A stretch of 64,000 nucleotides of DNA from Pantoea sp. BAV 3049 (GTDB lineage Bacteria; Pseudomonadota; Gammaproteobacteria; Enterobacterales; Enterobacteriaceae): NCBI RefSeq assembly GCF_009765445.1, contig NZ_WHOY01000031.1:4305869-4369868 (forward strand), read 5' to 3'. The translations under genes were made by a program, and so were the position numbers. The notes under the pieces were generated by a model. It was not told the DNA's origin. It searched no databases and saw only the letters and a list, made by a program, of their open reading frames with translations. Of the stretch, positions 1-8,788 are shown in pieces. Positions within the stretch are counted from its first letter, which is position 1; every line of letters begins with the position of its first letter.

Positions 1-1548
1 TATCCGCAGTGGACTACCGGTGTGCGTTATCACGACAACGATCTGGTGCGTTGGGGGTCAGCGGTCTGGGTCTGCCTGATGGTCCATGACTCCAATATCT
101 ACTGGGCGCCGAATGTGGCTACCTCCCTGTGGCGTGAATTTACTCTCGCTAAAAACTATAAAGGTATTAACACCATGACTGAACGTTCTTCTGACATTAT
201 CAGTACCAGCAAATCCGGCCCGATGCTTCGTCACGGTCACGTATTTTCACCGGCATCACGCGCTTATATCGCCTGGCAGGAAGGAAAAATCGATGAAGGC
301 ATGCTGAACCAGCGTGAATGCGGTAAATTTTTCCCTGCTACCGCCAGTGGGCTGACCGATGTTGTTGCACCGAGTGATGTCACCAACTTCGCACCGCCAC
401 CGGACGGTAAAATTGCCAGTGCCAATCAGGGCAACGGTAATTTCCTTGATGAAGCGGGCACTCACTGGCAGAAACACAGCGTGGCTTCTGCCGAGATGTT
501 AAAAATTTCCTGGTATTACTCGGCGGTTCACGATACCCGTCGCTGGAATTACTTTATTACCCGCGAAGACTGGAACCCTAATCTGCCGCTAAGTCGTGCG
601 CAGTTTGAAGATCAACCGTTCTACAAAGTAGAACTGACTGAGCAACCATACTGGAGCCACCATGAGGCGCTGAATCCGCCGCAGCCTACCGTGCATGATG
701 TGATGTTGCCGCAGCGTACTGGTTACCATGTGATCCTGGCCGTCTGGGAAGTGGCAAATACCGGCAACGCCTTCTACCACGTGATTGACCTGGATTTTAG
801 CGGTGATGATAACGGTGGTGAAGTGACCCCTGTTGCTCCGGCAGGCCTGCGCGCCAGCAGCGTGACTACCAGCAGCGCAACTCTGTCATGGAATGCTTCC
901 GTGACGACGGCTTCAGCCTACCGCCTGTACCGTGATGGCAATCCTGTTGGTCAGACTACCGCGCTTACAATCACCGACACCGGCCTGAGCGAAAACACCG
1001 CTTATGGTTATGCAGTCAGCACCATTAATGCTGCGGGTATCGAATCCGCGCTGAGCCAGGCCATTGTGGTTACCACCAGTGGCACGGTTATCCCGGGTAC
1101 TCCGCCAACGGCACCTACTCATCTGCACAGCATGGGGACCACCGCAGATACGGTGAAGCTGATGTGGGGTGCATCAACCAGCAGCGGCACGCTGGCCGGT
1201 TATATCGTTTACCGTGATGGCAATGAAATTGCCCGTAGCGGCGTGGCGCAACTGAGCTATGACGACACCGGCCTGAAGGCGGAAACGGCTTATCGCTATT
1301 TCGTGGCCGCTTTTGATTCCCAGGGCCAGCTGTCTGTGCCGTCGAACGTGCTGGCAGTGACCACGCTGGCTGACGAAGATAACGGCGGTGGCGATCTGTA
1401 TCCGGAGTGGAAACTGGGTACCTTCTACCCAACCGGCGACAAGGTCAGCTATCAGGGTAAAAACTGGATCTGCCTGCAAGCTCATACTGCCCACGTGCCG
1501 GATTGGGCACCGGGTGTGGCTGAAACCCTGTGGGCCCAAATTGCCTGA
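1..1548 (+). CDS. Chitin-active AA10 LPMO-like protein with CBM5/12 and FN3 domains (5' end outside window)
   Basis: The frame is open from base 1, so the N-terminus lies outside the window. Domains seen, counting codons from base 1: a CBM5/12-like chitin-binding module (about 1-50, starting YPQW and containing WAP), a linker, an AA10 domain from about residue 78 (HGHVFSPASRAY, as in Serratia CBP21), two fibronectin type III domains (about 277-360 and 365-450) and a second CBM5/12 module at the C-terminus (YPEW...WAP). The AA10 copper ligands are present as H78 and H177, with axial F258. In AA10 enzymes the first histidine must be the mature N-terminus; here it lies inside the chain, behind a CBM. 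The enzyme would oxidise chitin if processed; otherwise it may only bind. A 12-bp hairpin, then holin and endolysin genes follow on the same strand. The fold is certain, activity is not. Confidence 0.85.
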   Translation, partial: YPQWTTGVRYHDNDLVRWGSAVWVCLMVHDSNIYWAPNVATSLWREFTLAKNYKGINTMTERSSDIISTSKSGPMLRHGHVFSPASRAYIAWQEGKIDEGMLNQRECGKFFPATASGLTDVVAPSDVTNFAPPPDGKIASANQGNGNFLDEAGTHWQKHSVASAEMLKISWYYSAVHDTRRWNYFITREDWNPNLPLSRAQFEDQPFYKVELTEQPYWSHHEALNPPQPTVHDVMLPQRTGYHVILAVWEVANTGNAFYHVIDLDFSGDDNGGEVTPVAPAGLRASSVTTSSATLSWNASVTTASAYRLYRDGNPVGQTTALTITDTGLSENTAYGYAVSTINAAGIESALSQAIVVTTSGTVIPGTPPTAPTHLHSMGTTADTVKLMWGASTSSGTLAGYIVYRDGNEIARSGVAQLSYDDTGLKAETAYRYFVAAFDSQGQLSVPSNVLAVTTLADEDNGGGDLYPEWKLGTFYPTGDKVSYQGKNWICLQAHTAHVPDWAPGVAETLWAQIA

Positions 1549-1562
1549 CGGGTAACTGATAA

Positions 1563-1592
1563 CAGGCTGGCCAGAGGGAGCTGGCCAGCCTG
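1563..1592 (+). other. Perfect 12-bp intercistronic stem-loop
   Basis: A perfect inverted repeat with 12-bp arms (CAGGCTGGCCAG and its complement) and a 6-base loop lies 14 bases after the LPMO stop codon and before the holin RBS. No T-run follows, so it is not a typical intrinsic terminator. It may protect the 3' end of the upstream message or reduce read-through into the lysis genes. This role is inferred. Confidence 0.6.
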
Positions 1593-1624
1593 CTGTCTCC
1601 GGCCGAATCTGTCTGAGGTTGTCA

Positions 1625-1960
1625 ATGATGTCCACACTACACAGCATCCTGGAACATTGCTCAGAATGGATCCTGGAGTACTTACCCGCAGTATTCTCCG
1701 CGCTTTCCTCCATGCTGATTGCCTTTTTTATGGGCATTTATGACAGCAAACCAATCTGGAAAATCGTGTCAGGCCCCTTTATCTGCGGGATCTTCACTCT
1801 GGCGATTTCCGGCTCTCTGGAACATCTGGGTCTGCCCGAAAATGCAGTCAATCTGATTGGCGGCATTATTGGCTTTGTCGGTGTGGAGAAAATTCGCGAA
1901 CTGATCGAAGGCAAACTGAGTAAACGCCTGGGAGGTGAAAGAAATGAAAATCAGCGATAA
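1625..1960 (+). CDS. Phage-type holin
   Basis: A 111-residue protein with three hydrophobic segments at about 17-36, 43-60 and 70-88 and a basic C-terminus. The pattern fits three-membrane-segment holins of the lambda-like superfamily, which open the inner membrane to let an endolysin reach the periplasm. ATG 1625 is preferred because GAGG at 1615-1618 sits six bases upstream; ATG 1628 and TTG 1619 are alternatives. Its end overlaps the endolysin start by 17 bases, so the two are translated together. There are no phage structural genes nearby; the only other partner is the chitin-active protein upstream. This suggests a domesticated secretion/lysis role rather than a prophage. Family assignment rests on topology and context. 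Confidence 0.75.
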   Translation: MMSTLHSILEHCSEWILEYLPAVFSALSSMLIAFFMGIYDSKPIWKIVSGPFICGIFTLAISGSLEHLGLPENAVNLIGGIIGFVGVEKIRELIEGKLSKRLGGERNENQR

Positions 1961-2381
1961 CGGCATTCAATTTATCAAGCAGGAAGAGGGCGAAAGGCTG
2001 AGCGCCTATCTTGATTCAGTGGGGATCCCAACGATTGGCGTCGGCCATACCGGCTACGTTGATGGTATGCCCATCGCCAGAAATACAGAGATTACTACGG
2101 CAAAATCCACCCAGTTGCTGTTGCAGGATCTGGCAACGGCAGAACAGGCTATTACAAAGAACGTCACCGTAACCCTGACGCAAAATCAGTATGACGCGCT
2201 TTGCAGCCTGATTTTTAATATCGGTGCCGGTTCTTTTGCCAGCTCAACGGTAAAGAAAAAGCTCAACACGGGTGATTATGCCGGGGCTGCGGATGCTTTT
2301 CTGATGTGGAAAAGGGCGGGAAACAATCCCGATATCCTGCTGCCGCGCCGTCAGCGTGAACGTGAGCTGTTCCTCCGTTAA
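1944..2381 (+). CDS. GH24 endolysin (lysozyme/muramidase)
   Basis: A 145-residue T4-type lysozyme of glycoside hydrolase family 24, which cuts the MurNAc-GlcNAc bond of peptidoglycan. The catalytic spacing E-x8-D-x5-T is intact as E15, D24 and T30, followed by IGVGHT, and the C-terminal RRQRERELF motif is typical of phage endolysins. No signal peptide or signal-anchor segment is visible, so export would depend on the holin encoded just upstream. ATG 1944 is chosen over GTG 1935 because GGAGGT at 1931-1936 is correctly spaced for it. No Rz/Rz1 spanin genes follow: only 148 bases separate this gene from phnF. The unit resembles type 10 secretion cassettes that release chitinases in Serratia, although those use a different endolysin family. 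Confidence 0.87.
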   Translation: MKISDNGIQFIKQEEGERLSAYLDSVGIPTIGVGHTGYVDGMPIARNTEITTAKSTQLLLQDLATAEQAITKNVTVTLTQNQYDALCSLIFNIGAGSFASSTVKKKLNTGDYAGAADAFLMWKRAGNNPDILLPRRQRERELFLR

Positions 2382-2529
2382 CCATCGCGGGCCTCGCCCG
2401 CAAATTCATCTCCCCGACATCTTGATTTAACCCCTCTGTCACATTTCCCGCGCACCATAACCGCAATCAAAAGTACTCCGGGCGGGCACTCCGCTTCGGG
2501 CACCTCCATGGCGATTGAGGTTATTTCAC

Positions 2530-3249
2530 ATGCTGAACTTATCCAGACATCCGACCACTGTTTATCAGGCAATAGCCGCCCAGCTGGAGCAGGAACTGAG
2601 CAGCAACTACCGCTGCGGCGAGTATCTGCCCTCAGAGAAACAGCTTGCGGAGCGCTATGCCGTAAACCGCCACACGCTCCGCCGCGCCGTTGACGAGCTG
2701 GTTAACAAAGGACTGGTTCAGCGCCGTCAGGGCGTCGGTATCCTGGTACTGATGCGCCCTTACAACTATCCGCTGCATGCGCAGGCCCGCTTCAGCCAGA
2801 ACCTGATGGAGCAGGGCAGCCATCCAACCAGTGAAAGGTTGCTGGCGGTGCTACGTCCGGCTAATGGCGAAATTGCCGCCGCGCTCGGCCTGGCGGAAGG
2901 CGACACGGTTGTTCACCTGCGCACCCTGCGCCGCGTCAACGACGTGCCGGTTTGTGTGATCAACCACTATCTGGCCGATCTGCGCTGGTGGCCAAAGCTG
3001 CAGCAGTTTAACAGCGGATCGTTACATGAATTCATGCAGCGCGAACTGGCGCTGGATTTAAGCCGTAAGCAAACCCGTATCACCGCACGCCGCGCACAGG
3101 CTAAAGAGAGCAAGCTGCTGGAAGTGTCACTGCACTCTCCTTTGCTGTGTGTCCGTACGCTGAACACCTGCACCGGTAGCGGACAGCTGGCGGAATACTC
3201 CGTCAGCCTGACCCGCGCCGACATGATCGAACTGACGCTGGAGCACTAA
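2530..3249 (+). CDS. phnF: PhnF, GntR/HutC-family regulator of phosphonate genes
   Basis: A 239-residue regulator, close along its length to E. coli PhnF. The N-terminal winged HTH (about 10-70) carries the GntR pattern YLPSEKQLAERY and NRHTLRRAV; the C-terminal UTRA ligand-binding domain (about 90-235) ends in EYSVSLTRADMIELT. ATG 2530 is chosen over TTG 2515, since TTGAGG at 2515-2520 serves as its RBS. It is the first gene of the C-P lyase operon, and its stop codon abuts the phnG start. In E. coli the operon is controlled by PhoB; PhnF is thought to be a repressor. A single Pho half-site (CTGTCAC, 2436-2442) lies upstream, but no clear second half is seen. Confidence 0.96.
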   Translation: MLNLSRHPTTVYQAIAAQLEQELSSNYRCGEYLPSEKQLAERYAVNRHTLRRAVDELVNKGLVQRRQGVGILVLMRPYNYPLHAQARFSQNLMEQGSHPTSERLLAVLRPANGEIAAALGLAEGDTVVHLRTLRRVNDVPVCVINHYLADLRWWPKLQQFNSGSLHEFMQRELALDLSRKQTRITARRAQAKESKLLEVSLHSPLLCVRTLNTCTGSGQLAEYSVSLTRADMIELTLEH

Positions 3250-3699
3250 ATGGAGTCATTGAAGGCAAGACAGCACTGGCTTTCGGTACTGGCGCACTGC
3301 CAGCCGGAAACCCTGCTGACGCACTGGCAGCCGCTGGATCTTCACCCAGAGTATGAGTTGCTGCGTACGCCGGAAACCGGGTTAACCCGCCTGCAGGCGA
3401 GGATGGGTGGCACCGGCCGTCGCTTTATCCTCGGCGATACTACCGTGACCCGCGCCGTGGTGCGTCTGCCGGATGGTATTTGCGGCTACAGCTATGTGAT
3501 GAGCCGTAATAAAGATCACGCCGAATTGTGCGCGCTGATGGATGCGCTGCTGCAGCAGACCAGCTTCAGTGAGCTGATCCAGCAGAGGATCATTACCCCT
3601 CTGGCTGCTGCCCACCAGGAAAAACTCACACTGCGCGCCCGGGAAGTCGCCAGCAGCCGCGTCGATTTCTTCACCCTTGTCCGGGGAGACAACGAATGA
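3250..3699 (+). CDS. phnG: PhnG, C-P lyase core complex subunit
   Basis: A 149-residue protein aligned throughout with E. coli PhnG (150 residues); shared blocks include ARMGGTG near residue 53 and SRVDFFTLVRGDN at the C-terminus. PhnG, PhnH, PhnI and PhnJ form the C-P lyase core complex. PhnG, H and I with PhnL attach alkylphosphonate to ATP-derived ribose, displacing adenine and giving alpha-D-ribose 1-methylphosphonate 5-triphosphate. The ATG directly follows the phnF stop and the 3' end overlaps phnH by four bases (ATGA), so translation is coupled. The protein is cytoplasmic. Confidence 0.96.
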   Translation: MESLKARQHWLSVLAHCQPETLLTHWQPLDLHPEYELLRTPETGLTRLQARMGGTGRRFILGDTTVTRAVVRLPDGICGYSYVMSRNKDHAELCALMDALLQQTSFSELIQQRIITPLAAAHQEKLTLRAREVASSRVDFFTLVRGDNE

Positions 3700-4271
3700 C
3701 CTTACTCGCCAGCTTTACCCATCCGGTTGCCGATTCGCAGCGCGCCTTTCGACGTATTCTGAAAGCGATGAGCGAGCCGGGCGTGATGGTTTCCCTGCCG
3801 CAGCTGCCTGCCTGGGGCAAGGTTTCTCAGGCGGCCACTGCCGTGATGATGACCCTGGTTGACCGCGAAACGCCAATCTGGCTGGACAGCACGCTGAGCA
3901 GTGATGTCCTGCTGAGCAACCTGCGCTTTCATACCGGTGCGCCAGTCACTCCTGAACCCGATGCACCGTTCGCGTTGCTGCATGCCAAATCCGATACTGC
4001 CCTCGATCAGTTCTCTCCGGGCGATAACGCCGCGCCGGAAAAAAGCACCACGGTGATAATTGAAGTGCCTGCCCTGAGCGGCGGTCTGACGCTGCGCCTC
4101 AGCGGCCCGGGTCTGATGGAGCCGCGCGCGATTGCTCCGCAGCTGCCGGAAAGCGTGCTTAGTTATCTGCGCGAGCGCCCGCATCGCTTTCCACAGGGAA
4201 TCGATCTGATCTTCACCTGTGGCGAAAACATGATGGCGCTGCCACGCACTACTGATGTGGAGGTCTGCTGA
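3696..4271 (+). CDS. phnH: PhnH, C-P lyase core complex subunit
   Basis: A 191-residue PhnH homologue of normal family length. PhnH has a PLP-transferase-like fold without PLP and is a structural subunit of the PhnGHIJ complex. The N-terminus (HPVADSQRAFRRILKAMSEPG) and the C-terminal GIDLIFTCGENMMALPRTT segment are typical of the family. The start codon ATG 3696 has GGGGAGA six bases upstream and overlaps phnG by four bases; the stop overlaps phnI by one base. Nothing appears damaged. Confidence 0.95.
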   Translation: MTLLASFTHPVADSQRAFRRILKAMSEPGVMVSLPQLPAWGKVSQAATAVMMTLVDRETPIWLDSTLSSDVLLSNLRFHTGAPVTPEPDAPFALLHAKSDTALDQFSPGDNAAPEKSTTVIIEVPALSGGLTLRLSGPGLMEPRAIAPQLPESVLSYLRERPHRFPQGIDLIFTCGENMMALPRTTDVEVC

Positions 4272-5344
4272 TGTACGTTGCCGTGAAAGGGGGTGAGAAG
4301 GCGATTGCCGCCGCCCATCAACTGCAGGAAAACCTGCGCCGGGGCGAAGGCCCGGACGAACTGAACTGCAGCCAGATCGACCAGCAACTGGGGCTGGCAG
4401 TGGATCGCGTGATGACCGAGGGCGGCATTCACGATCGCGAGCTGGCGGCACTGGCCATCAAACAGGCCAGTGGCGATCTGGTAGAGGCGATTTTCCTGCT
4501 GCGCGCCTATCGCACCACGCTGCCACGCCTGGCTGACAGCCTGCCGCTGGACAGCGCCGATATGCGACTGGAGCGTCGTATCTCTGCCGTTTATAAAGAT
4601 TTGCCCGGCGGGCAGGTGCTCGGCCCGACCTACGATTACACGCATCGCCTGCTGGATTTTACCCTGCTGGCAGAGGGTAAAGCCCCTGCCGCGCCACGCG
4701 CTGAGCAGCCACTGATCGATCCCTGCCCGCACATGTTTGAACTGATGGCCCGGGAAGGGCTGGCCGTCACCGAAGAGGATGACGGCAGCGAACCGCTGGA
4801 CATTACCCGCGAGCCGCCATCCTGGCCCATGCCGCGTTCTGCCCGTCTGCAGCAACTGGTGCGCGGGGATGAGGGTTTTCTGCTGGCACTGGGCTATTCC
4901 ACCCAGCGTGGCTATGGCCGCAACCATCCCTTTGCCGGTGAGATCCGTACCGGTTACGTCACGGTGGAAATCGAACCGGAAGAGCTGGGCTTCCCGCTGG
5001 AAATTGGTGAAGTGCTGCTGACCGAATGTGAAATGGTCAACGGCTTCACCACTCCGGCTGATAAAGCGCCGCATCTGACGCGGGGATACGGTCTGGTGTT
5101 TGGCCGCGCCGAACGTAAAGCGATGGCGATGGCGCTGGTGGATCGCGCGCTGCAAACCGGCGAGTACAACGAACGTATCACCAGCCCGGCGCAGGACGAA
5201 GAGTTTGTGCTGGCCCATGCGGATAACGTTGAGGCGGCTGGCTTTGTCTCACATCTGAAACTTCCTCACTACGTAGACTTCCAGGCCGAGCTTGAGCTGC
5301 TCAACCGCCTGCGTGCCGATTATCAGGAGAAGCACCGTGACTGA
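4271..5344 (+). CDS. phnI: PhnI, nucleosidase subunit of C-P lyase core
   Basis: A 357-residue protein matching PhnI, which provides the nucleosidase/transfer activity of the PhnGHI(L) step. It starts MYVAVKGGEKAI, as in E. coli, and contains the conserved segments GYSTQRGYGRNHPFAGEIR (about 215-233) and SHLKLPHYVDFQAELELL near the C-terminus. The start overlaps the phnH stop by one base and the end overlaps phnJ by eight bases. Its length is close to the E. coli protein (354 residues), and it is intact. Confidence 0.96.
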   Translation: MYVAVKGGEKAIAAAHQLQENLRRGEGPDELNCSQIDQQLGLAVDRVMTEGGIHDRELAALAIKQASGDLVEAIFLLRAYRTTLPRLADSLPLDSADMRLERRISAVYKDLPGGQVLGPTYDYTHRLLDFTLLAEGKAPAAPRAEQPLIDPCPHMFELMAREGLAVTEEDDGSEPLDITREPPSWPMPRSARLQQLVRGDEGFLLALGYSTQRGYGRNHPFAGEIRTGYVTVEIEPEELGFPLEIGEVLLTECEMVNGFTTPADKAPHLTRGYGLVFGRAERKAMAMALVDRALQTGEYNERITSPAQDEEFVLAHADNVEAAGFVSHLKLPHYVDFQAELELLNRLRADYQEKHRD

Positions 5345-6182
5345 ACTGAGCGGTTATAACCCCGGCTATCTCGATGAACAAAGCAAGCGTACCATCCGCC
5401 GGGCAATCCTCAAGGCGGTGGCGATCCCCGGCTATCAGGTGCCTTTTGGCGGGCGGGAAATGCCGATGCCTTACGGCTGGGGCACCGGTGGTATTCAACT
5501 GACCGCCAGCATTATCGGCCAGCATGATGTGCTGAAGGTCATTGACCAGGGTGCGGATGACACTACCAACGCGGTGTCGATTCGTCGCTTCTTCCAGCGA
5601 GTCAGTGGCGCAGCCACTACCGAACGCACCGTGGATGCCACGCTGATCCAGACACGCCACCGCATCCCGGAAACGCCGCTGACCGAAGATCAGATCCTGA
5701 TCTTCCAGGTACCGATCCCGGAGCCGCTGCGCTTTATCGAGCCGCGTGAAACCGAGACCCGCACCATGCACGCGCTGGAGGAGTACGGCATCATGCAGGT
5801 CAAACTGTATGAAGACATTGCCCGCTTCGGTCATATCGCCACCACTTATGCCTACCCGGTAAAGGTTAATGACCGCTACGTCATGGACCCGTCGCCCATC
5901 CCGAAATTCGACAACCCGAAAATGAATATGATGCCCGCGCTGCAGTTGTTTGGTGCCGGACGCGAGAAGCGCATTTATGCGCTGCCGCCTTACACCAAAG
6001 TGGAAAGCCTTGACTTTGACGATCACCCGTTCAGCGTGCAGAAATGGGAAGAGCCGTGCGCCATTTGCGGGGCCCGCAACAGCTATCTGGATGAAGTGGT
6101 GCTGGATGACCAGGGCGCGCGCCTGTTTGTCTGTTCCGATACCGATTACTGTCATCAGCAACAAAAGGCGAAGCAAGCATGA
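5337..6182 (+). CDS. phnJ: PhnJ, radical-SAM carbon-phosphorus lyase
   Basis: The catalytic C-P bond-cleaving enzyme: it converts alpha-D-ribose 1-methylphosphonate 5-phosphate to ribose 1,2-cyclic phosphate 5-phosphate and an alkane (methane from methylphosphonate) using a 4Fe-4S cluster and S-adenosylmethionine. The four family cysteines fall at 241, 244, 266 and 272 with spacing C-x2-C-x21-C-x5-C, identical to E. coli, where the first three bind the cluster and C272 forms the thiyl radical. GTG 5337 is chosen because it gives the exact E. coli length of 281 residues and follows AGGAGA at 5325-5330. It overlaps phnI by eight bases and phnK by four. Confidence 0.97.
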   Translation: MTELSGYNPGYLDEQSKRTIRRAILKAVAIPGYQVPFGGREMPMPYGWGTGGIQLTASIIGQHDVLKVIDQGADDTTNAVSIRRFFQRVSGAATTERTVDATLIQTRHRIPETPLTEDQILIFQVPIPEPLRFIEPRETETRTMHALEEYGIMQVKLYEDIARFGHIATTYAYPVKVNDRYVMDPSPIPKFDNPKMNMMPALQLFGAGREKRIYALPPYTKVESLDFDDHPFSVQKWEEPCAICGARNSYLDEVVLDDQGARLFVCSDTDYCHQQQKAKQA

Positions 6183-6940
6183 AAGCCGAACAACCCCTGC
6201 TGGCGGTCAACCAGTTAACCCACCTTTATGCGCCGGGCAAAGGCTTCAGCGATGTCTCCTTTGAGCTGTTTTCCGGTGAAGTGCTGGGCATCGTTGGCGA
6301 GTCCGGTTCCGGCAAAACCACGCTGCTGAAGGCGATTTCTGCTCGCCTGACCCCGCAGCAGGGCGAGATTATCTATCAGGGCCAGGAGCTGTATGGCCTG
6401 AGTGAAAGCGATCGTCGCCGCCTGCTGCGCACCGAGTGGGGCGTGGTGCACCAGTATCCGATGGACGGCCTGCGAGCGCAGGTTTCTGCCGGGGGCAATA
6501 TCGGCGAACGCCTGATGGCCGTCGGTCAGCGCCATTATGGTGACATCCGCGCCACTGCCGGAAAGTGGCTGCAGGACGTGGAGATCCCGCTGTCACGTAT
6601 TGATGATTTGCCGGGCACGTTTTCCGGTGGGATGCAGCAACGTCTGCAGATTGCCCGCAACCTGGTGACCCATCCGAAGGTGGTATTTATGGATGAGCCG
6701 ACCGGAGGACTGGATGTGTCAGTGCAGGCCCGCCTGCTGGATCTGCTGCGCAGCCTGGTACGTGACCTGAACCTGGCGGTGGTGATTGTCACCCACGATC
6801 TGGGCGTGGCGCGGCTGCTGGCCCACCGACTGTTGGTAATGAAGCAGGGAGAAGTGGTGGAGAGCGGCCTGACCGACCGGGTGCTGGACGATCCGCACCA
6901 TCCTTACACCCAGCTGCTGGTCTCTTCGGTATTGAGCTAA
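6179..6940 (+). CDS. phnK: PhnK, ABC-type ATPase associated with C-P lyase
   Basis: A 253-residue ABC ATPase with Walker [10 protein letters not shown] (40-48), ABC signature SGGMQQ (149-154), Walker [13 protein letters not shown] and a switch histidine in VIVTHD. PhnK docks on the PhnGHIJ core and drives conformational change; it is not a membrane transporter subunit. The sequence is close to dipeptide/oligopeptide ATPases, as in other PhnK proteins. ATG 6179 overlaps the phnJ stop by four bases; phnL follows after 13 bases. Confidence 0.95.
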   Translation: MKAEQPLLAVNQLTHLYAPGKGFSDVSFELFSGEVLGIVGESGSGKTTLLKAISARLTPQQGEIIYQGQELYGLSESDRRRLLRTEWGVVHQYPMDGLRAQVSAGGNIGERLMAVGQRHYGDIRATAGKWLQDVEIPLSRIDDLPGTFSGGMQQRLQIARNLVTHPKVVFMDEPTGGLDVSVQARLLDLLRSLVRDLNLAVVIVTHDLGVARLLAHRLLVMKQGEVVESGLTDRVLDDPHHPYTQLLVSSVLS

Positions 6941-6953
6941 TCTGGAAACCCCT

Positions 6954-7655
6954 ATGAGCCTTAAACTGCGCGTCGAAAATCTGTCCAAAACTTTTGTGCT
7001 GCATAACCAGCACGGGGCCGAGCTGCCGGTACTGCAGCATGCCAGCCTGCAGGTCTCCGCCGGGGAGTGTGTGGTGCTACACGGCCATTCCGGCAGCGGA
7101 AAGTCCACGCTGCTACGCTCTCTTTATGCCAACTACCTGCCTGACAGCGGCCACATCTGGGTGGAGCATCAGGGAGAGTGGGTTGATCTGGTGACGGCTC
7201 CGGCCCGCCAGATCCTCCAGCTGCGCCGTGACACTATTGGCTGGGTCAGCCAGTTTCTGCGCGTAATCCCGCGTATTTCCACTCTGGATGTGGTGATGCA
7301 GCCTCTGCTGGAGCGTGGGGTGGAGCGACAGGAAAGCTCCGATCGTGCTAAAACATTACTCAGCCGCCTGAACGTGCCGTCGCGCCTGTGGGCGCTGGCA
7401 CCCTCGACTTTTTCTGGCGGTGAGCAGCAGCGCGTCAACATTGCCCGTGGTTTTATCGCCGACTATCCGGTGCTGCTGCTGGATGAACCGACTGCCTCAC
7501 TCGACAGCACCAACAGTGCTGCCGTGGTAAGCCTGATTGAACAAGCCCGCGATCGCGGCGCCGCTATTGTGGGCATTTTCCACGATAACGAAGTCCGCGA
7601 CCGTATTGCCAACCGCCTGCATGTTATGAATCCCATTGCCGGGAGCGCCGTATGA
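6954..7655 (+). CDS. phnL: PhnL, ABC-type ATPase of the C-P lyase pathway
   Basis: A 233-residue ABC ATPase with Walker [10 protein letters not shown] (about 43-51), signature [14 protein letters not shown] and Walker [13 protein letters not shown]. PhnL acts with PhnG, H and I in making the ribose triphosphate phosphonate and can bind with PhnK on the core complex. The insertion [15 protein letters not shown] after Walker A is a PhnL feature. It starts 13 bases after phnK and overlaps phnM by four bases (ATGA). Confidence 0.95.
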   Translation: MSLKLRVENLSKTFVLHNQHGAELPVLQHASLQVSAGECVVLHGHSGSGKSTLLRSLYANYLPDSGHIWVEHQGEWVDLVTAPARQILQLRRDTIGWVSQFLRVIPRISTLDVVMQPLLERGVERQESSDRAKTLLSRLNVPSRLWALAPSTFSGGEQQRVNIARGFIADYPVLLLDEPTASLDSTNSAAVVSLIEQARDRGAAIVGIFHDNEVRDRIANRLHVMNPIAGSAV

Positions 7656-8788
7656 TCATTAATAACGTCAAACTGATTCTGGAAAATGAAGTGGTCAGCG
7701 GATCGCTGGCAGTGGAAAACGGTGTGATTCAGGCCTTTTCCCAGACGCCGAGCCAGCTGCCGGAGGCGATTGACGGCGAGGGAGACTGGCTGATGCCGGG
7801 AATGGTGGAGCTGCATACCGATAACCTCGACAAATTCTTTACTCCACGGCCGAAGGTTGACTGGCCTGCGCATTCTGCCATGAGCAGCCACGATGCGCTG
7901 GTGGTGGCAAACGGCATCACCACGGTGCTGGATGCCATTGGGGTGGGCGACGTGCGCGACGGCGGCCATCGTCTGGAGAACCTGCAGAAGATGATCAACG
8001 CCATCCGCCACAGCGAAAAGCACGGGCTTAACCGCGCCGAGCACCGTCTGCACCTGCGCTGCGAGCTGCCGCATGAGTCCACGCTGCCGCTGTTTGAACA
8101 GCTGATGTGCATACCGGAGTTGTCGCTGGTGTCGCTGATGGACCACTCGCCGGGGCAGCGTCAGTACACCTCTCTGGAGAAGTACCGGGTCTATTTCCAG
8201 GGCAAATACAACCTGAACGATGCTGAGATGGATGAGTTTGAATCTCAACAGCTGCGCTTTGCTGAGCGCTGGTCGCTGCCGAACCGTCAGGCTATCTCCG
8301 CCTGGTGCCGCCAGTACAATATTCCGCTGGCGAGCCACGATGATGCCACGCAGGCCCACGTGCTGGAGTCGAAGGAGATTGGCAGCGTGATTGCCGAATT
8401 CCCGACCACCGAAGAAGCGGCCCGCGCCTCTCGTGCGGCGGGGTTGCGGGTGCTGATGGGCGCACCTAACATCGTACGGGGCGGTTCCCACTCCGGCAAC
8501 GTGGCGGCTCACGATCTGGCTGCGCTGGGCATGCTGGATATTCTCTCTTCGGATTATTATCCGGCCAGCCTGCTGGATGCCGCCTTCCGCCTGGCGCGTG
8601 ATGAGCGCAACGATTTTCAGCTGCCTGCCACCATCGCTATGGTGACCCGTAACCCTGCGCAGTCTATTGGCTTGAACGATCGCGGCATGATTGCCGAGGG
8701 CAAACGTGCCGATCTGGTGCTGGTTAAAGCGCATCAGGATCAGGTTTACGTCCGCTCCGTCTGGGTGAAAGGCAGGGCTGCATACTGA
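7652..8788 (+). CDS. phnM: PhnM, ribose 1-methylphosphonate 5-triphosphate diphosphatase
   Basis: A 378-residue amidohydrolase-superfamily enzyme that removes pyrophosphate from the ribose 1-phosphonate 5-triphosphate. The metal site is visible as HTDN in the segment [18 protein letters not shown] (about 50-67), then LASHDD near residue 230 and the DILSSDYYP segment near 305, a conserved aspartate. The C-terminal GKRADLVLV strand belongs to the amidohydrolase beta-domain. It is translationally coupled to both neighbours (four-base overlap with phnL, one-base overlap with phnN). Confidence 0.96.
   Translation: MIINNVKLILENEVVSGSLAVENGVIQAFSQTPSQLPEAIDGEGDWLMPGMVELHTDNLDKFFTPRPKVDWPAHSAMSSHDALVVANGITTVLDAIGVGDVRDGGHRLENLQKMINAIRHSEKHGLNRAEHRLHLRCELPHESTLPLFEQLMCIPELSLVSLMDHSPGQRQYTSLEKYRVYFQGKYNLNDAEMDEFESQQLRFAERWSLPNRQAISAWCRQYNIPLASHDDATQAHVLESKEIGSVIAEFPTTEEAARASRAAGLRVLMGAPNIVRGGSHSGNVAAHDLAALGMLDILSSDYYPASLLDAAFRLARDERNDFQLPATIAMVTRNPAQSIGLNDRGMIAEGKRADLVLVKAHQDQVYVRSVWVKGRAAY

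Noticed and set aside
2387..2401. GCGGGC-CTC-GCCCGC hairpin after the endolysin
   Set aside because: A 6-bp stem without a T-run; too weak to call a terminator.
2436..2442. Pho half-site CTGTCAC upstream of phnF
   Set aside because: No acceptable second half-site at 11-base spacing on either side, so I did not list it as a Pho box.
4163..5218. 351-codon minus-strand open frame opposite phnH/phnI
   Set aside because: Antisense shadow of phnI; phnH and phnI match known proteins throughout.
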